Shown here piece after piece: positions 52,830-61,919 of a stretch of 64,000 nt of DNA. Position 1 is the stretch's first letter, and each line of letters begins with the position of its first letter. The stretch comes from Chitinivorax sp. B. Its GTDB lineage: Bacteria; Pseudomonadota; Gammaproteobacteria; Burkholderiales; SCOH01. The DNA lies in the NCBI RefSeq assembly GCF_005503445.1, contig NZ_SCOH01000001.1, forward strand, positions 235,554 to 299,553, given 5' to 3'. The position numbers were made by a program, and so were the translations under genes. Below the pieces are notes generated by a model. It was not told where the DNA came from, ran no database searches, and saw nothing but the letters and a program-made list of their open reading frames with translations.

Positions 52830-53720
52830 TTAAATGGGACGATTCTGCAATGCTGTCTCAATCACGGCCTGGGCGGCGGCCAGTTCATCACCAACCAGAG
52901 GTAGGCGCGGGGCGCGAACACGGCTGTTGCCCCAACCTAGTCGTTCCTGAGTCAGTTTGATCAATTGCACGAACTTGGGCACGGTGTCCAACCGTAATAG
53001 CGGCAGGAACCAGGCATACAGCTTGGCGGCTTCGTCCCACTGACCGGCCATGGCCAGATCATACAGTTTCACCGATTCCTGCGGGAAGGCATTCACCAGG
53101 CCGGCAATCCAGAATTGAGCACCGGCCGCGACACCTTCCACCAGGCAGTCATCCACCCCAACGCCCAGCGCAAGACGGTCTCCGGCCAGCGCCTTGATGG
53201 CAGTGACGCGTCGCGCGTCGGTGGAGGATTCCTTCACCGCCACGACATTGTCGAACTCATTGGCTAATTCCATGATGTGTGGCGGCTGAAAGTCAGTTCG
53301 GTAGGCCACCGGATTGTTGTAAATGATGCAGGGTAATCGGGTAGCCTGGATCACTGCCGCTATGTGGGCCTTCATTTCACGCCAATCGGTACTGTAGACG
53401 TAGGGCGGCAGCACCATCAATCCTTTGGCACCTTCAGCTTCAGCAGCTTGGGCCAGCTTGATGGCTTCTTCAGTTGATAGTGCCGCAATGCCGGGGATGA
53501 TGGGAATATCCATCCGGTTGGCCAGTGTACGGATGACGGCCACTTTTTCATCGAAACCAAGCGTGGCACTTTCACCTAGTGATCCACAAGGGATCAGTGC
53601 GGTACACCCGGCTTTGACCTGCCAGCGGGCATGTTCCACCAGCAAGACATGGTCAATGCTGAAATCGGCGTTGAACGGGGTGGTGATGGCGGGCATGACA
53701 CCCTTGAAGGTGAGGCTCAT
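52830..53720 (-). CDS. lhpC: 1-pyrroline-4-hydroxy-2-carboxylate deaminase (DapA family)
   Basis: A 296-residue TIM-barrel enzyme of the DHDPS/NAL family. The Schiff-base Lys is in VVAVKESSTDARRV, the GxxGE loop is CGSLGESATLGFDEK and the Tyr is in CIIYNNPVAYRTD. In this context it deaminates and dehydrates pyrroline-4-hydroxy-2-carboxylate to alpha-ketoglutarate semialdehyde. AAGGAG lies before ATG 53720, which overlaps the stop of the FAD subunit gene (ATGA). Sequence alone does not exclude another DapA-family reaction; the role is fixed by the surrounding epimerase, dehydrogenase and semialdehyde dehydrogenase. Confidence 0.87.
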   Translation of the reverse strand: MSLTFKGVMPAITTPFNADFSIDHVLLVEHARWQVKAGCTALIPCGSLGESATLGFDEKVAVIRTLANRMDIPIIPGIAALSTEEAIKLAQAAEAEGAKGLMVLPPYVYSTDWREMKAHIAAVIQATRLPCIIYNNPVAYRTDFQPPHIMELANEFDNVVAVKESSTDARRVTAIKALAGDRLALGVGVDDCLVEGVAAGAQFWIAGLVNAFPQESVKLYDLAMAGQWDEAAKLYAWFLPLLRLDTVPKFVQLIKLTQERLGWGNSRVRAPRLPLVGDELAAAQAVIETALQNRPI

Positions 53721-55006
53721 GATGCTCCTTCTTGATGCGGTTGTGGTTGGCGTGGTCGGTCTTCCAGACTGGCCAAGGTGGATAGTCTGGCGGGAAAAAT
53801 CGGGGGGCGTTGGCTGTTGGTCTCCCAGCCCAGTACACTGTGGCAGATGGGGCCGCAAGTCCGGCCTTGGCAGGCACCCATGCCACAACGGGTTTGCAGC
53901 TTGGCATCGCGCCAACTGGTGTAGGGCATCAGTTCGCTCAACGGGACGTCTTCGCACCGGCACATCAGTGTATCGGGCTTGGCCAAGGTCAGCAGAGCTG
54001 GGTTCAAGGCAAAACAGGTAGCCAGTTGCTGGACAAAATGCTGCTGAATCAACCGTTGACGGATCAATGAGCCGGGAATGGGGAGGTTAAGTGCGGTGCG
54101 TGCTGCAATACGCCCCTCAATGATTGCCTTGTCGGCACCGCCAATTCCGGTGATCTCGCCGGCTGCAAACACATCAGGCACGCTGGTGCGCTGCTTGTAA
54201 TCAGTCGCGACGAATTGCCCGGCAAGCTGGCAGCCGATGAGGTTGGCGGCTTCAGTATTCGGGATCAAGCCAAAGCCAACAGCCAGATAGTCACAGGGAA
54301 TGGTCACTTGACGAGCCCCTTGCTGAACCAACACCGTTTCCAGGCGGTCTTGCCCATGGGCGGCCAGTACATGACTGCTTGGGTGGTAACGACCCAATAA
54401 TGGCAGACCCAATGGTATCGCTTGCCAAAGTTTGCTGGGGGTATCCAGCAGGTGATTGGTGAAGCGTGCCAGCTGATGGAAGCTGGTTTGTTCCAGTACG
54501 TGGCTGAGTTTGGCACCGGCGCGGCGCAAGGTTGCAGCGGTTGCCAACAGCAACGGGCCACTGCCAGCCAGTACCACACGCTTGCCAGCCAGTGGCCAGC
54601 CGCCTTTGTTCAAGGCTTGCAGGCCCCCCGCGCCGGTCACACCGGGTAAGGTCCAGCCGGGAAAGGGCAATAGTCGTTCGCGGGCACCAGTCGCCAGGAT
54701 CAATTGCCGGGTGTGGACGTGGGCAGCGCTATGTGGGCCTTCCAACAATAAGTGGTAAGGTGACATCGCTGCGACCAGTTGGTGTCGCGGCAAATAGTAC
54801 ACACCGTCGGCCGACAGGATGGCCAACGCATGCCTTGAGCGGGCTGTATCGGCCTGGGCCGGCCCACCCCGCCAGATCTGACCACCCGCGTTGGGCTGGT
54901 CATCAATGATCAATCCGGTCTTACCTGCTCGTTGAATTTCCCGTGCTGCCGCCAAACCGGCAGGGCCCGCACCGAGGATGGCGACATCAGCAACATACTC
55001 ACGCAT
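53717..55006 (-). CDS. FAD-dependent oxidoreductase subunit of D-hydroxyproline dehydrogenase
   Basis: A 429-residue flavoprotein. FAD is bound by DVAILGAGPAGLAAAREIQRA at the N-terminus; a second Rossmann motif, VVLAGSGPLLLATAATL, probably binds another nucleotide, and the GEITGIGGADKAIIEGRIAA stretch closes the domain. The C-terminal part has a Cys cluster (MCRCEDV..., CGMGACQGRTCGP) for a BFD-like 2Fe-2S centre. Similar alpha subunits occur in heteromeric hydroxyproline and opine dehydrogenases. Its start overlaps the small 2Fe-2S gene by 8 bases. It acts with that protein and the DadA-like subunit; LhpE is the probable equivalent. Confidence 0.82.
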   Translation of the reverse strand: MREYVADVAILGAGPAGLAAAREIQRAGKTGLIIDDQPNAGGQIWRGGPAQADTARSRHALAILSADGVYYLPRHQLVAAMSPYHLLLEGPHSAAHVHTRQLILATGARERLLPFPGWTLPGVTGAGGLQALNKGGWPLAGKRVVLAGSGPLLLATAATLRRAGAKLSHVLEQTSFHQLARFTNHLLDTPSKLWQAIPLGLPLLGRYHPSSHVLAAHGQDRLETVLVQQGARQVTIPCDYLAVGFGLIPNTEAANLIGCQLAGQFVATDYKQRTSVPDVFAAGEITGIGGADKAIIEGRIAARTALNLPIPGSLIRQRLIQQHFVQQLATCFALNPALLTLAKPDTLMCRCEDVPLSELMPYTSWRDAKLQTRCGMGACQGRTCGPICHSVLGWETNSQRPPIFPARLSTLASLEDRPRQPQPHQEGAS

Positions 55007-55250
55007 AGGTGTAGATTTCCATCCCGTCTTCTGCAATGACCTGGCAGGCCCGTTGATGGGCGCGACCGTTGATGGTGACGCGGCATTCAAAACAGGCGCC
55101 CATGCCACATACAGGCAAACGTGGCGTATGTTGTTTGGGGGAGTGGCGAAATGGCGTAAAGTTAGCCATGGCCAGGGCTGCTGCAACGGTCGGTGGGTTG
55201 GGGCACTCCAGTTCGGTTGTCCGCCCATTGATGATCAGGTGGAATTTCAT
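54999..55250 (-). CDS. Small 2Fe-2S subunit of D-hydroxyproline dehydrogenase
   Basis: An 83-residue ferredoxin-like protein. The cluster motif is VCGMGACFECRVTINGRAHQRAC with Cys in the order expected for a 2Fe-2S ferredoxin fold. It opens MKFHLIINGRTTELECPN. Such small subunits link the two FAD proteins in heterotrimeric hydroxyproline or opine dehydrogenases. AAGGAG lies before ATG 55250, which overlaps the stop of the DadA-like gene by 4 bases, and its 3' end overlaps the next gene. LhpF is the probable equivalent. Confidence 0.84.
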   Translation of the reverse strand: MKFHLIINGRTTELECPNPPTVAAALAMANFTPFRHSPKQHTPRLPVCGMGACFECRVTINGRAHQRACQVIAEDGMEIYTYA

Positions 55251-56380
55251 GCCATCTCCTTGCGTTGGGTTGACGCGGGTACAAATCGACTGGGGCAATA
55301 GGGGGCTGGGTCGATTTGTGAAGGCTGACCGTCGATCAAGTCCGCCAACAGTGCAGCGGACGATAGTGCGGTGGTGATGCCCAGCCCTTCATGGCCGGTG
55401 GCCAGCCAGATCGATTCTGCCACTGGCCAGCGACCCAGTAAGGGCAGTTTGTCCGGTGTGGCCGGACGAAAGCCGGTCCAGGTACGAATGGCTTGCAGCT
55501 CGGCGAGGCCGGGCAGGTAGCTGAAAGCAGTGGTCAACATGCGTGATATCAGGGGCCAGTCCACCTGTGTACCCGTGTCATCGAAACTACGTGATGATCC
55601 GATCAGTAATTGACCGGTGGCACGGGGTTGCACATTGAATGCCACCGAATTCGCTGTGTTGCTGTGGGCGGATTGCAGATAGTCCAGTGCGACCAGCTGG
55701 TGCCGTACATAATCTGGATACCGTTCGGTGATCACCAACTGGCCTTTGCGCGGTTGCATGGGCAAGCCCGGCAATAGGTGTGGCGAGACATTCCCTGCTG
55801 CCACAACGATCTGTTCTGCGTGCCAGATACGGCCTTCGGCGGTGCGTACCCGATTGGGTGCGATGTCTATCACACGTTGTCGGCTCAGCACTGCAGTGCC
55901 GCGACTTTGGGCCTGCGCCAATAGCCAGGTCACGGCAGTTGGCGGGTAGATCACCGCTTCGTCGGGGCGTAACAAAGCCCCCGCCAGGCCGGGCGCCAGA
56001 TGCGGCTCAGTGGCATATAGTGCGGCGGCGGTCAGTAACTGGCTTGGCAGATTGATGGCACGGTAAAACGTATGCTTGCGTTCGGCCTCCAGCATTTCTT
56101 CGCGGGTGCGCGCCAGCCAGAGCGTGCCACAGGTGCGATATTCGACATTTGTCGGTAAACGATCCTGACAGGATTGCCACCGGGTGACACCATCGCGGGC
56201 CAACGCGAGCTCAGCAGGGTTGTCATCCAACACCACTAAATGCCCCATGCCGGCGGCAGAGGTGGCCGCACCGGGCAGGCCGGCTTCCAGTACCACCACC
56301 CGGTAACGGCGCAGGCTCAGCTCGGCGGCCAATGCGGCACCAATGATGCCCGCGCCGATGATCAGGATGTCACAGTCCAT
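55247..56380 (-). CDS. DadA-like FAD oxidoreductase subunit of D-hydroxyproline dehydrogenase
   Basis: A 377-residue amino-acid oxidase of the DadA family. FAD site: DILIIGAGIIGAALAAELSLR; substrate-domain stretch HLVVLDDNPAELALARDG; C-terminal GHEGLGITTALSSAALLADLI. It oxidises cis-4-hydroxy-D-proline with the other two subunits. ATG 56380 shares a base with the epimerase stop (TGATG). A single-polypeptide oxidase is also conceivable, but the tight overlap with the ferredoxin and FAD genes suggests a complex; LhpB is the probable equivalent. Confidence 0.84.
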   Translation of the reverse strand: MDCDILIIGAGIIGAALAAELSLRRYRVVVLEAGLPGAATSAAGMGHLVVLDDNPAELALARDGVTRWQSCQDRLPTNVEYRTCGTLWLARTREEMLEAERKHTFYRAINLPSQLLTAAALYATEPHLAPGLAGALLRPDEAVIYPPTAVTWLLAQAQSRGTAVLSRQRVIDIAPNRVRTAEGRIWHAEQIVVAAGNVSPHLLPGLPMQPRKGQLVITERYPDYVRHQLVALDYLQSAHSNTANSVAFNVQPRATGQLLIGSSRSFDDTGTQVDWPLISRMLTTAFSYLPGLAELQAIRTWTGFRPATPDKLPLLGRWPVAESIWLATGHEGLGITTALSSAALLADLIDGQPSQIDPAPYCPSRFVPASTQRKEMA

Positions 56381-57318
56381 CAGTCGTGAATACCCCAGGC
56401 AAATGGGTCATCTCCGGCGATGATCAGTGTGGTATCCGCATTCACATAAGCGGTCCCGGTAATATACGGATAAACGGTGTCGCCATGCTGTTGCAAGCAA
56501 CCCTCAAAGCGGCTGCCGATCACACTTTCCTGAATCCAGCTGTCGCCTAATGCCAGTTTGCCATCAGCGTGCAAGCAGGCCAGCTTGGCACTGGTACCTG
56601 TGCCACAGGGGGATCGGTCGTAAGCCATGCCCGGGCACAATACGAAATTGCGGGCGTTGACCTCGGGTTTGGGGCTGGGGCCAATTAGCTCGATGTGGTC
56701 GATCTCGGCACCATTCGCCGTCATGTGCTGGTCCTGCAAGGCATGGCGAATGCGGCTGGATAGTGACATCAAGGCCGGAACATTGGCGCGATCGATTGCC
56801 AGGCCATGGTCATCGACCAGAAAGAACCAGTTGCCACCCCAGGCGATATCACCATGAACCACGCCATGGCTAGGTACGGCCAATGGCACATTGGCGGCCA
56901 GCCGGTAACTGGGTACATTGCGAATACGTACCCGATTACCACCCAGCCATTCTGCTTCCACTTCTCCCACTGGTGTTTCCAGGCGGATCAGGCCGGGTTG
57001 GATACGCCCCAGATGGGCGAGGGTCATCACGACGCCAATGGTGCCGTGGCCACACATGCCCAGGTAGCCCACATTATTGAAAAAGATGACGCTGGCTGTG
57101 CATAATGGGTTGCTGGGTTTGCCCAATAAGGCGCCCACAAATACCTCACTGCCACGTGGTTCATTGACTACGGCGGACCGAAAATGGTCGAACGATTGCT
57201 GAAACCGTTCACGTTGGGTTGCCAGGGGGCCGGCACCCAGGTCAGGTCCACCGTCGACGATGACACGGGTGGGTTCGCCGCCGGTATGGGAATCGATCAC
57301 CCTGATATGTTTTGCCAT
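56380..57318 (-). CDS. lhpA: 4-hydroxyproline 2-epimerase
   Basis: A 312-residue enzyme of the proline racemase family. The two catalytic Cys are in GMCGHGTIGVVM and SPCGTGTSAKLACLHADGK; two Cys mark racemases or epimerases, against the Ser/Thr of dehydratases. It converts trans-4-hydroxy-L-proline to cis-4-hydroxy-D-proline, the first step of the pathway. First gene of the operon, 76 bp from the divergent AraC gene. Proline racemase activity proper is less likely, given the downstream genes. Confidence 0.9.
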   Translation of the reverse strand: MAKHIRVIDSHTGGEPTRVIVDGGPDLGAGPLATQRERFQQSFDHFRSAVVNEPRGSEVFVGALLGKPSNPLCTASVIFFNNVGYLGMCGHGTIGVVMTLAHLGRIQPGLIRLETPVGEVEAEWLGGNRVRIRNVPSYRLAANVPLAVPSHGVVHGDIAWGGNWFFLVDDHGLAIDRANVPALMSLSSRIRHALQDQHMTANGAEIDHIELIGPSPKPEVNARNFVLCPGMAYDRSPCGTGTSAKLACLHADGKLALGDSWIQESVIGSRFEGCLQQHGDTVYPYITGTAYVNADTTLIIAGDDPFAWGIHD

Positions 57319-57394
57319 GATCCACTTTCGATGATGGAATCAGCTTATTCTAGGAATCACGGACTATGCCGTCTTGTAAGATTGCCACGCCAAA

Positions 57395-58210
57395 ATGGGA
57401 CAAATCCGCAAAATGCCGCCACGCCTTCCTGTTGCAGAGACTGACACCGAGCGACTGATAGCGTGGCGACAGGGTTTTCTGACCCAATTGGCCTCGCCGA
57501 TGTTTCTGGAAGCGCTGTTCGACCGCATGCCGGACATCGTCTTTTCCATCAAGGATCGGGCTGGGCGCTATGTTTATATTTCAGATGCCTGTGCGGAACG
57601 TTGTGGCTTGAGCAACCGGCTGGAGGCCATTGGCTGTACGGCTCGCCAGTTGTTCCCGGTTGAGATGGCCGCACGATATGAAGCCCAGGATGCCGAATTG
57701 TTCAGCACGGGTCAGCCGGTGCTGGATAATCTGGACTTGACGTTGTTGGCCGATGGCAAGCCGGGCTGGTGCCTGACCAACAAGGTGCCTTTACATGACC
57801 GCTATGGCGGGGTGATCGGTTTGGCTTGTCTGTCACGTGATCTGCAGGAGCCCAGCCGGGCGGGCATGATCGATGCACCCTTTGCGGCCACGGTGGATTA
57901 CATCCATACCCATTTTGCCGAGCCTTTGCGGATGGAGTCGTTGGCGGAGCAGGCAGGGTTGAGTGTGGCGCAGTTTGAGCGGCGGATGAAAAAGGTGTTT
58001 CAGCTGTCTGCAGGGCAATTTCTGTTGAAATGTCGAATTGATGCGGCCGCCACCCGATTGCGACAGGGGCGTGAGAAAATTGCGGATATCGCCTTGGCTT
58101 GTGGTTTTTTTGATCAAAGTGCATTGTCACGCCAGTTTCGGCAACTGACGGGCCTAAGCCCCCGGCAGTATCGTGAACGGCATGGTATGCCAATGAAAGT
58201 TTTGGATTAG
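57395..58210 (+). CDS. PAS-domain AraC-family regulator
   Basis: 271 residues. A PAS fold occupies about residues 40-150 (FDRMPDIVFSIKDRAGRYVYIS, TNKVPLHDRYGGVIGLACLSRD), instead of the cupin domain of classical AraC proteins. An AraC HTH pair follows (residues 165-265), with MESLAEQAGLSVAQFERRMK and IADIALACGFFDQSALSRQF, ending in LSPRQYRERHG. It is divergent from the hydroxyproline operon and most likely activates it; the ligand, hydroxyproline or a pathway intermediate, would bind the PAS domain. An ATG at 57413 is an alternative start. Confidence 0.85.
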   Translation: MGQIRKMPPRLPVAETDTERLIAWRQGFLTQLASPMFLEALFDRMPDIVFSIKDRAGRYVYISDACAERCGLSNRLEAIGCTARQLFPVEMAARYEAQDAELFSTGQPVLDNLDLTLLADGKPGWCLTNKVPLHDRYGGVIGLACLSRDLQEPSRAGMIDAPFAATVDYIHTHFAEPLRMESLAEQAGLSVAQFERRMKKVFQLSAGQFLLKCRIDAAATRLRQGREKIADIALACGFFDQSALSRQFRQLTGLSPRQYRERHGMPMKVLD

Positions 58211-58216
58211 TCCAGC

Positions 58217-59386
58217 ATGTTGAAAAGATTGTGGTTGGTTTTTGCCCAAAGTGCGACAGCTGCCATGGGCGTGTGGTTTGCCGTGTCGTTGATCAAGCCG
58301 GAATGGGTGGGACGGGGACAGCCGCCACAAAAAGTGGTGACAGTGCGTGAAGTGGCACAACCGATACCCGTCAGCCTGCCGGCTGCCGGTCCGGTATCGT
58401 ATCGTACTGCAGCAGCCAAGGCCCAGCCTTCGGTAGTGAACATTTATACCAGCAAACAGGTGAAGGTGCCACGTCACCCGATGTTCAATGACCCGACTTT
58501 CCGCGAATTCTTCGGTGACCGGGGCATGGTATCCCAACGGGCATCCAGCTTGGGCTCTGGCGTGATTGTCAGTACAGAAGGTTATATCATTACCAACAAT
58601 CATGTTGTGCAATCGGCAGATGAGATTGAGGTGGCGCTGGCAGATGGGCGCACGGCCAGCGCGCAGGTGGTGGGCTCTGATCCGGAGTCGGATCTGGCCG
58701 TGATCAAGGTCAATCTGCCTAGGTTGCCGGCCGCTACGTTGGCGAATTCTGACCAACTGTCAGTTGGGGATGTGGTGCTGGCCATCGGGAATCCGTTTGG
58801 CGTTGGCCAGACTGTGACGGCAGGTATCGTCAGCGCATTGGGCCGTACGCAACTTGGGATCAATACCTTTGAAAACTTCATTCAGACCGATGCTGCAATT
58901 AATCCGGGGAACTCTGGTGGTGCATTGGTAGACATGGCGGGGAGCCTGGTCGGCATCAATACCGCGATTTATTCGCGATCTGGTGGCTCAATGGGAATCG
59001 GCTTTGCCATCCCCGGCAATTCCGTCAAGGAGATCATGGAGCAGATCATCCGTACCGGCAGTGTGATTCGTGGCTGGATAGGCATCGAAATGCAGCCTGT
59101 CACCCCTGATCTGATCGCATCCTTCAAATTACCGGTCAAGCGGGGGGTGTTGGTAAATGGCGTAGTGCGCAATGGCCCGGCTCACGAAGCGGGCATCTTG
59201 CCAGGAGATGTACTGGTAGCGGTTGCCAACCAGCCAATTGGTGACGTGCCGGAGGCGATCAACCGTATTGCAGCCATTCAGCCAGGACGGCGGGTCGCAT
59301 TGGGTGTTGTCCGGAATGGTCAATTAACGACCATCGACACAGAGGTTGGTCGCCGGCCTCGTTTCCGTGCCCAGCCGCAGCAGTAA
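58217..59386 (+). CDS. DegS-like periplasmic serine protease
   Basis: A 389-residue HtrA-family protease. The N-terminal helix (LWLVFAQSATAAMGVWFAVSLI) anchors it in the inner membrane. The catalytic triad is His in IITNNHVVQ, Asp in ESDLAVIKV and Ser in AAINPGNSGGALVD. One PDZ domain follows (about 275-370), with VRNGPAHEAGILPGDVL. The single PDZ domain and membrane anchor resemble DegS, which starts the sigma-E stress cascade; no rseA or rpoE lies here. A terminator follows the stop codon. A general HtrA protease role is equally possible. Confidence 0.87.
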   Translation: MLKRLWLVFAQSATAAMGVWFAVSLIKPEWVGRGQPPQKVVTVREVAQPIPVSLPAAGPVSYRTAAAKAQPSVVNIYTSKQVKVPRHPMFNDPTFREFFGDRGMVSQRASSLGSGVIVSTEGYIITNNHVVQSADEIEVALADGRTASAQVVGSDPESDLAVIKVNLPRLPAATLANSDQLSVGDVVLAIGNPFGVGQTVTAGIVSALGRTQLGINTFENFIQTDAAINPGNSGGALVDMAGSLVGINTAIYSRSGGSMGIGFAIPGNSVKEIMEQIIRTGSVIRGWIGIEMQPVTPDLIASFKLPVKRGVLVNGVVRNGPAHEAGILPGDVLVAVANQPIGDVPEAINRIAAIQPGRRVALGVVRNGQLTTIDTEVGRRPRFRAQPQQ

Positions 59387-59391
59387 AAAAA

Positions 59392-59419
59392 GCCCGCGAT
59401 GTATTTGCGGGCGTTTTTT
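59392..59419 (+). terminator. Terminator after DegS-like gene
   Basis: Stem GCCCGC/GCGGGC (59392-59397 and 59407-59412) with a 9-base loop, preceded by an A tract and followed by GTTTTTT. Confidence 0.85.
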
Positions 59420-59442
59420 GATTGCAGCATGATTGGGGTGAA

Positions 59443-59658
59443 TCAGACAGGCTTGCGCTTGGTCCAGTATTGTACTGCGTCGTGTTGGGCTGCTTGGGCA
59501 TGAGCTTGAGTTGCTACATTATTCTGTTTTTCGGTTTGCTGGTCTGTGCCTTGGCTGCGGACCGGATATTCGCCGTTACTGGCAGAGGCAGGCAGTGCAG
59601 TTAAGCCAAAGGCGGCAGCGATCAGAGTGGTAGTGACAACGTTACGCAGTGCTTTCAT
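59443..59658 (-). CDS. Small exported protein
   Basis: 71 residues. A signal peptide (RNVVTTTLIAAAFGLTALPASA) is followed by a 43-residue mature part rich in Gln and Ala (SQGTDQQTEKQNNVATQAHA), ending in YWTKRKPV. AAGGA lies before the ATG, which supports translation. The layout resembles DUF4148-type small periplasmic proteins of betaproteobacteria, but the match is loose. It is divergent from a LysR gene that may control it. Role unknown. Confidence 0.6.
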   Translation of the reverse strand: MKALRNVVTTTLIAAAFGLTALPASASNGEYPVRSQGTDQQTEKQNNVATQAHAQAAQHDAVQYWTKRKPV

Positions 59659-59802
59659 GATATCTATTCCTTAAATAATCAATTCATTGAGTTAATCCGC
59701 CGGAGTGTTGCCGGCGACAGGTGCTACTTTACTCATGTCAAATTGATAGATAAATAATGGAATTTGATATTATTTATTTCCATTTCATTGACAATCGAGA
59801 TC

Positions 59803-60729
59803 ATGGACACACTGCTCAGCATGCGTATTTTTCGTAGTGTTGTGGAGTTAGGTGGTTTCGCACGTGCTGCCGATCGACTGAATCTGTCCCCCGCGCTGGT
59901 CAGCAAGCATGTTGCTCACCTGGAACATCATCTGGGGGCGCGTTTGTTGAATCGCACCACCCGCAGCCAAAGTCTGACTGAGGCAGGCAAAACCTACTTC
60001 AGTTGTTGCCAGGAAATGTTGAATGAATTGGATGAGGTGGAATCGCTGATTTCCACCAATACCAGTTGTCCGCGTGGTGTACTTCGGGTCAGTGCGCCGA
60101 TCTCATTTGGTGTGCGGCACCTGGGGCCGTTGATCGCCGGCTATCAGGCTCGCTATCCGGATGTGAAACTGGATGTGGATTTGAGTGACCGCATTGTGGA
60201 CCTGGTTGAGGATGGTTACGATGTCGCACTGCGGGTCAGCAGTCAGCCACACCCTACTTTGATTGCGCGTTCGTTGTGTCCGGCTCGACTGTTGCTGGTG
60301 GCGTCACCTGCCTATCTGGATAAACATGGTCGGCCACAGCATCCTGACGAGTTGCCAACGCATCGTTGCATTACTTATGCGTATAACAGCACCGGCAATA
60401 TCTGGCATTTTAATGGCCCGGATGGTCATCATGCCGTGAGTGTGGTCTCCGTGTTGCAAGTCAACAATGGCGAGCTGGCTTGCCATGCGGCCGTGGCCGG
60501 GGTTGGGTTGGCAGATATGCCCGCATTTTTGCTGGCGGACGAAATCAGCATGGGCAAACTGGAACTGGCTATGCCCGACTACCAGTTGGAAAGTTTCACG
60601 TTGTATGCTGTGTATTCCAATCGCCAATACCTGTCCGCCAAGATCCGCACCTTTGTCGATTACATGGCTGAGCAACTCGGGCCTGTTCCATACTGGGAAA
60701 AAGCTTTGCAGGCAGTCAAAACAGGATGA
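59803..60729 (+). CDS. LysR-family regulator
   Basis: A 308-residue LysR protein. The HTH is at residues about 5-60 (AADRLNLSPALVSKHVAHLE), followed by the linker RLLNRTTRSQSLTEAG and the effector domain. It belongs to the large AaeR/DsdC-like clade with the RSFVELGGFARAADRL style of HTH, which often controls oxidoreductases or efflux genes. It is divergent from the small exported-protein gene at 59443-59658, 144 bp away. ATG 59803 is preferred over the upstream ATG at 59764. Confidence 0.85.
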   Translation: MDTLLSMRIFRSVVELGGFARAADRLNLSPALVSKHVAHLEHHLGARLLNRTTRSQSLTEAGKTYFSCCQEMLNELDEVESLISTNTSCPRGVLRVSAPISFGVRHLGPLIAGYQARYPDVKLDVDLSDRIVDLVEDGYDVALRVSSQPHPTLIARSLCPARLLLVASPAYLDKHGRPQHPDELPTHRCITYAYNSTGNIWHFNGPDGHHAVSVVSVLQVNNGELACHAAVAGVGLADMPAFLLADEISMGKLELAMPDYQLESFTLYAVYSNRQYLSAKIRTFVDYMAEQLGPVPYWEKALQAVKTG

Positions 60730-60986
60730 CTTGCGTTGCCCTGTTCTGATTGAGGTCTGTCACAGTGAATTTCCATTCAATCTTTTTAATAGGAAGGTGG
60801 AAGGCGTTGGTCGAGGCACTGACCATGCTTGCCGTCGGGGTGTGTTGCCAACGCTTGGCACCCTGCAGAGACGGATTGGTTGACGAAGGTGGTCGCTCGT
60901 GTCTGCAATTCGTCGGCCGGAACTGTTTAGCTTTGGTGCGCTGCAACGTTATAATTGCCGATTGTCTTTCAACTCGGGTGAGTATC

Positions 60987-61829
60987 TTGTCTGATCGCCT
61001 GGCAGTATTGCCACAATATTTCTTACCAAAACAGGCGTTGACCACGTTCGCAGGACGGGTTGCGAATGGACTTGGCGGACAAAGGACTACCAGTCTCATC
61101 CGTTGGTTCGTGGACCACTATGGCGTCAATATGGCCGAAGCCGCCAATCCTGACATTGCCAGCTATGCCACATTCAATGAATTTTTCACCCGCCCGTTGA
61201 AACCCGGTGTGCGTCCTCTGGCCAAAGCGGATTTCGTCTGCCCTGTGGATGGTGCGATCAGTCAATTCGGGGCGATCGAACAGGATCAGATTTTCCAGGC
61301 CAAAGGCCATCATTACAGTACGCAAGCCCTGGTGGGGGGGGATGCCAAACTGGCCGAACAGTTCCAGAACGGCAGTTTTGCAACTATCTATCTCAGCCCG
61401 CGTGATTATCACCGCATTCACATGCCCTGCGACGGTCGTCTGTTGCGCATGATCTATGTTCCAGGCGCATTGTTCTCGGTTAACCCAACTACTGCGCGTG
61501 GCGTGCCAGGCCTGTTTGCCCGAAATGAGCGGGTGGTCTGTGTGTTTGAGGGTAAGCATGGCCCATTCGTACTGACCTTGGTCGGTGCCACCATTGTGGG
61601 CAGCATGGCCACCGTCTGGCACGGTGTCGTCAATCCACCTCGTACCAAAGATGTGCGTGAATGGCGCTATGACGACCAGCAAATCGTTCTGAAGAAAGGC
61701 GAGGAGATGGGCCGTTTCCTGTTGGGATCAACAGTGATCTTGCTATTTCCCAAAGACACACTGATCTTCAACAAGGATTGGACAGCCGCCAAGGCGGTTC
61801 AACTTGGGGAAATGATGGGCAAGCGTTGA
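60987..61829 (+). CDS. psd: Phosphatidylserine decarboxylase proenzyme
   Basis: A 280-residue inner-membrane enzyme that forms phosphatidylethanolamine. The pyruvoyl group arises by cleavage inside RFLLGSTVILLF, where the LGST motif is conserved. Family segments include FNEFFTRPLKPGVRPL, ISQFGAIEQDQIFQAKGHHYS, TIYLSPRDYHRIHMPCDG and LFARNERVVCVFE. TTG 60987 has GGTGAG a few bases upstream and gives SDRLAVLPQYFLPKQ as the usual N-terminus; GTG 60978 is an alternative, and the frame upstream to 60750 is not coding. A terminator follows. Confidence 0.9.
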   Translation: MSDRLAVLPQYFLPKQALTTFAGRVANGLGGQRTTSLIRWFVDHYGVNMAEAANPDIASYATFNEFFTRPLKPGVRPLAKADFVCPVDGAISQFGAIEQDQIFQAKGHHYSTQALVGGDAKLAEQFQNGSFATIYLSPRDYHRIHMPCDGRLLRMIYVPGALFSVNPTTARGVPGLFARNERVVCVFEGKHGPFVLTLVGATIVGSMATVWHGVVNPPRTKDVREWRYDDQQIVLKKGEEMGRFLLGSTVILLFPKDTLIFNKDWTAAKAVQLGEMMGKR

Positions 61830-61857
61830 TTCGCATCTGTCTTTGACAGTAAAACAT

Positions 61858-61890
61858 GGGCCTGCAATGTTAGAACATGCAGGCCCGTTT
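61858..61890 (+). terminator. Terminator after psd
   Basis: Stem GGGCCTGCA/TGCAGGCCC with an 11-base loop, followed by GTTTTG, about 28 bases after the psd stop codon. Confidence 0.75.
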
Positions 61891-61919
61891 TGTTGATGGG
61901 CATGAAACAGCTGGTGTGA

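Noticed and set aside
61023..61682. 219-codon antisense frame across psd
   Set aside because: Shadow of psd; the plus-strand frame matches a known family throughout.
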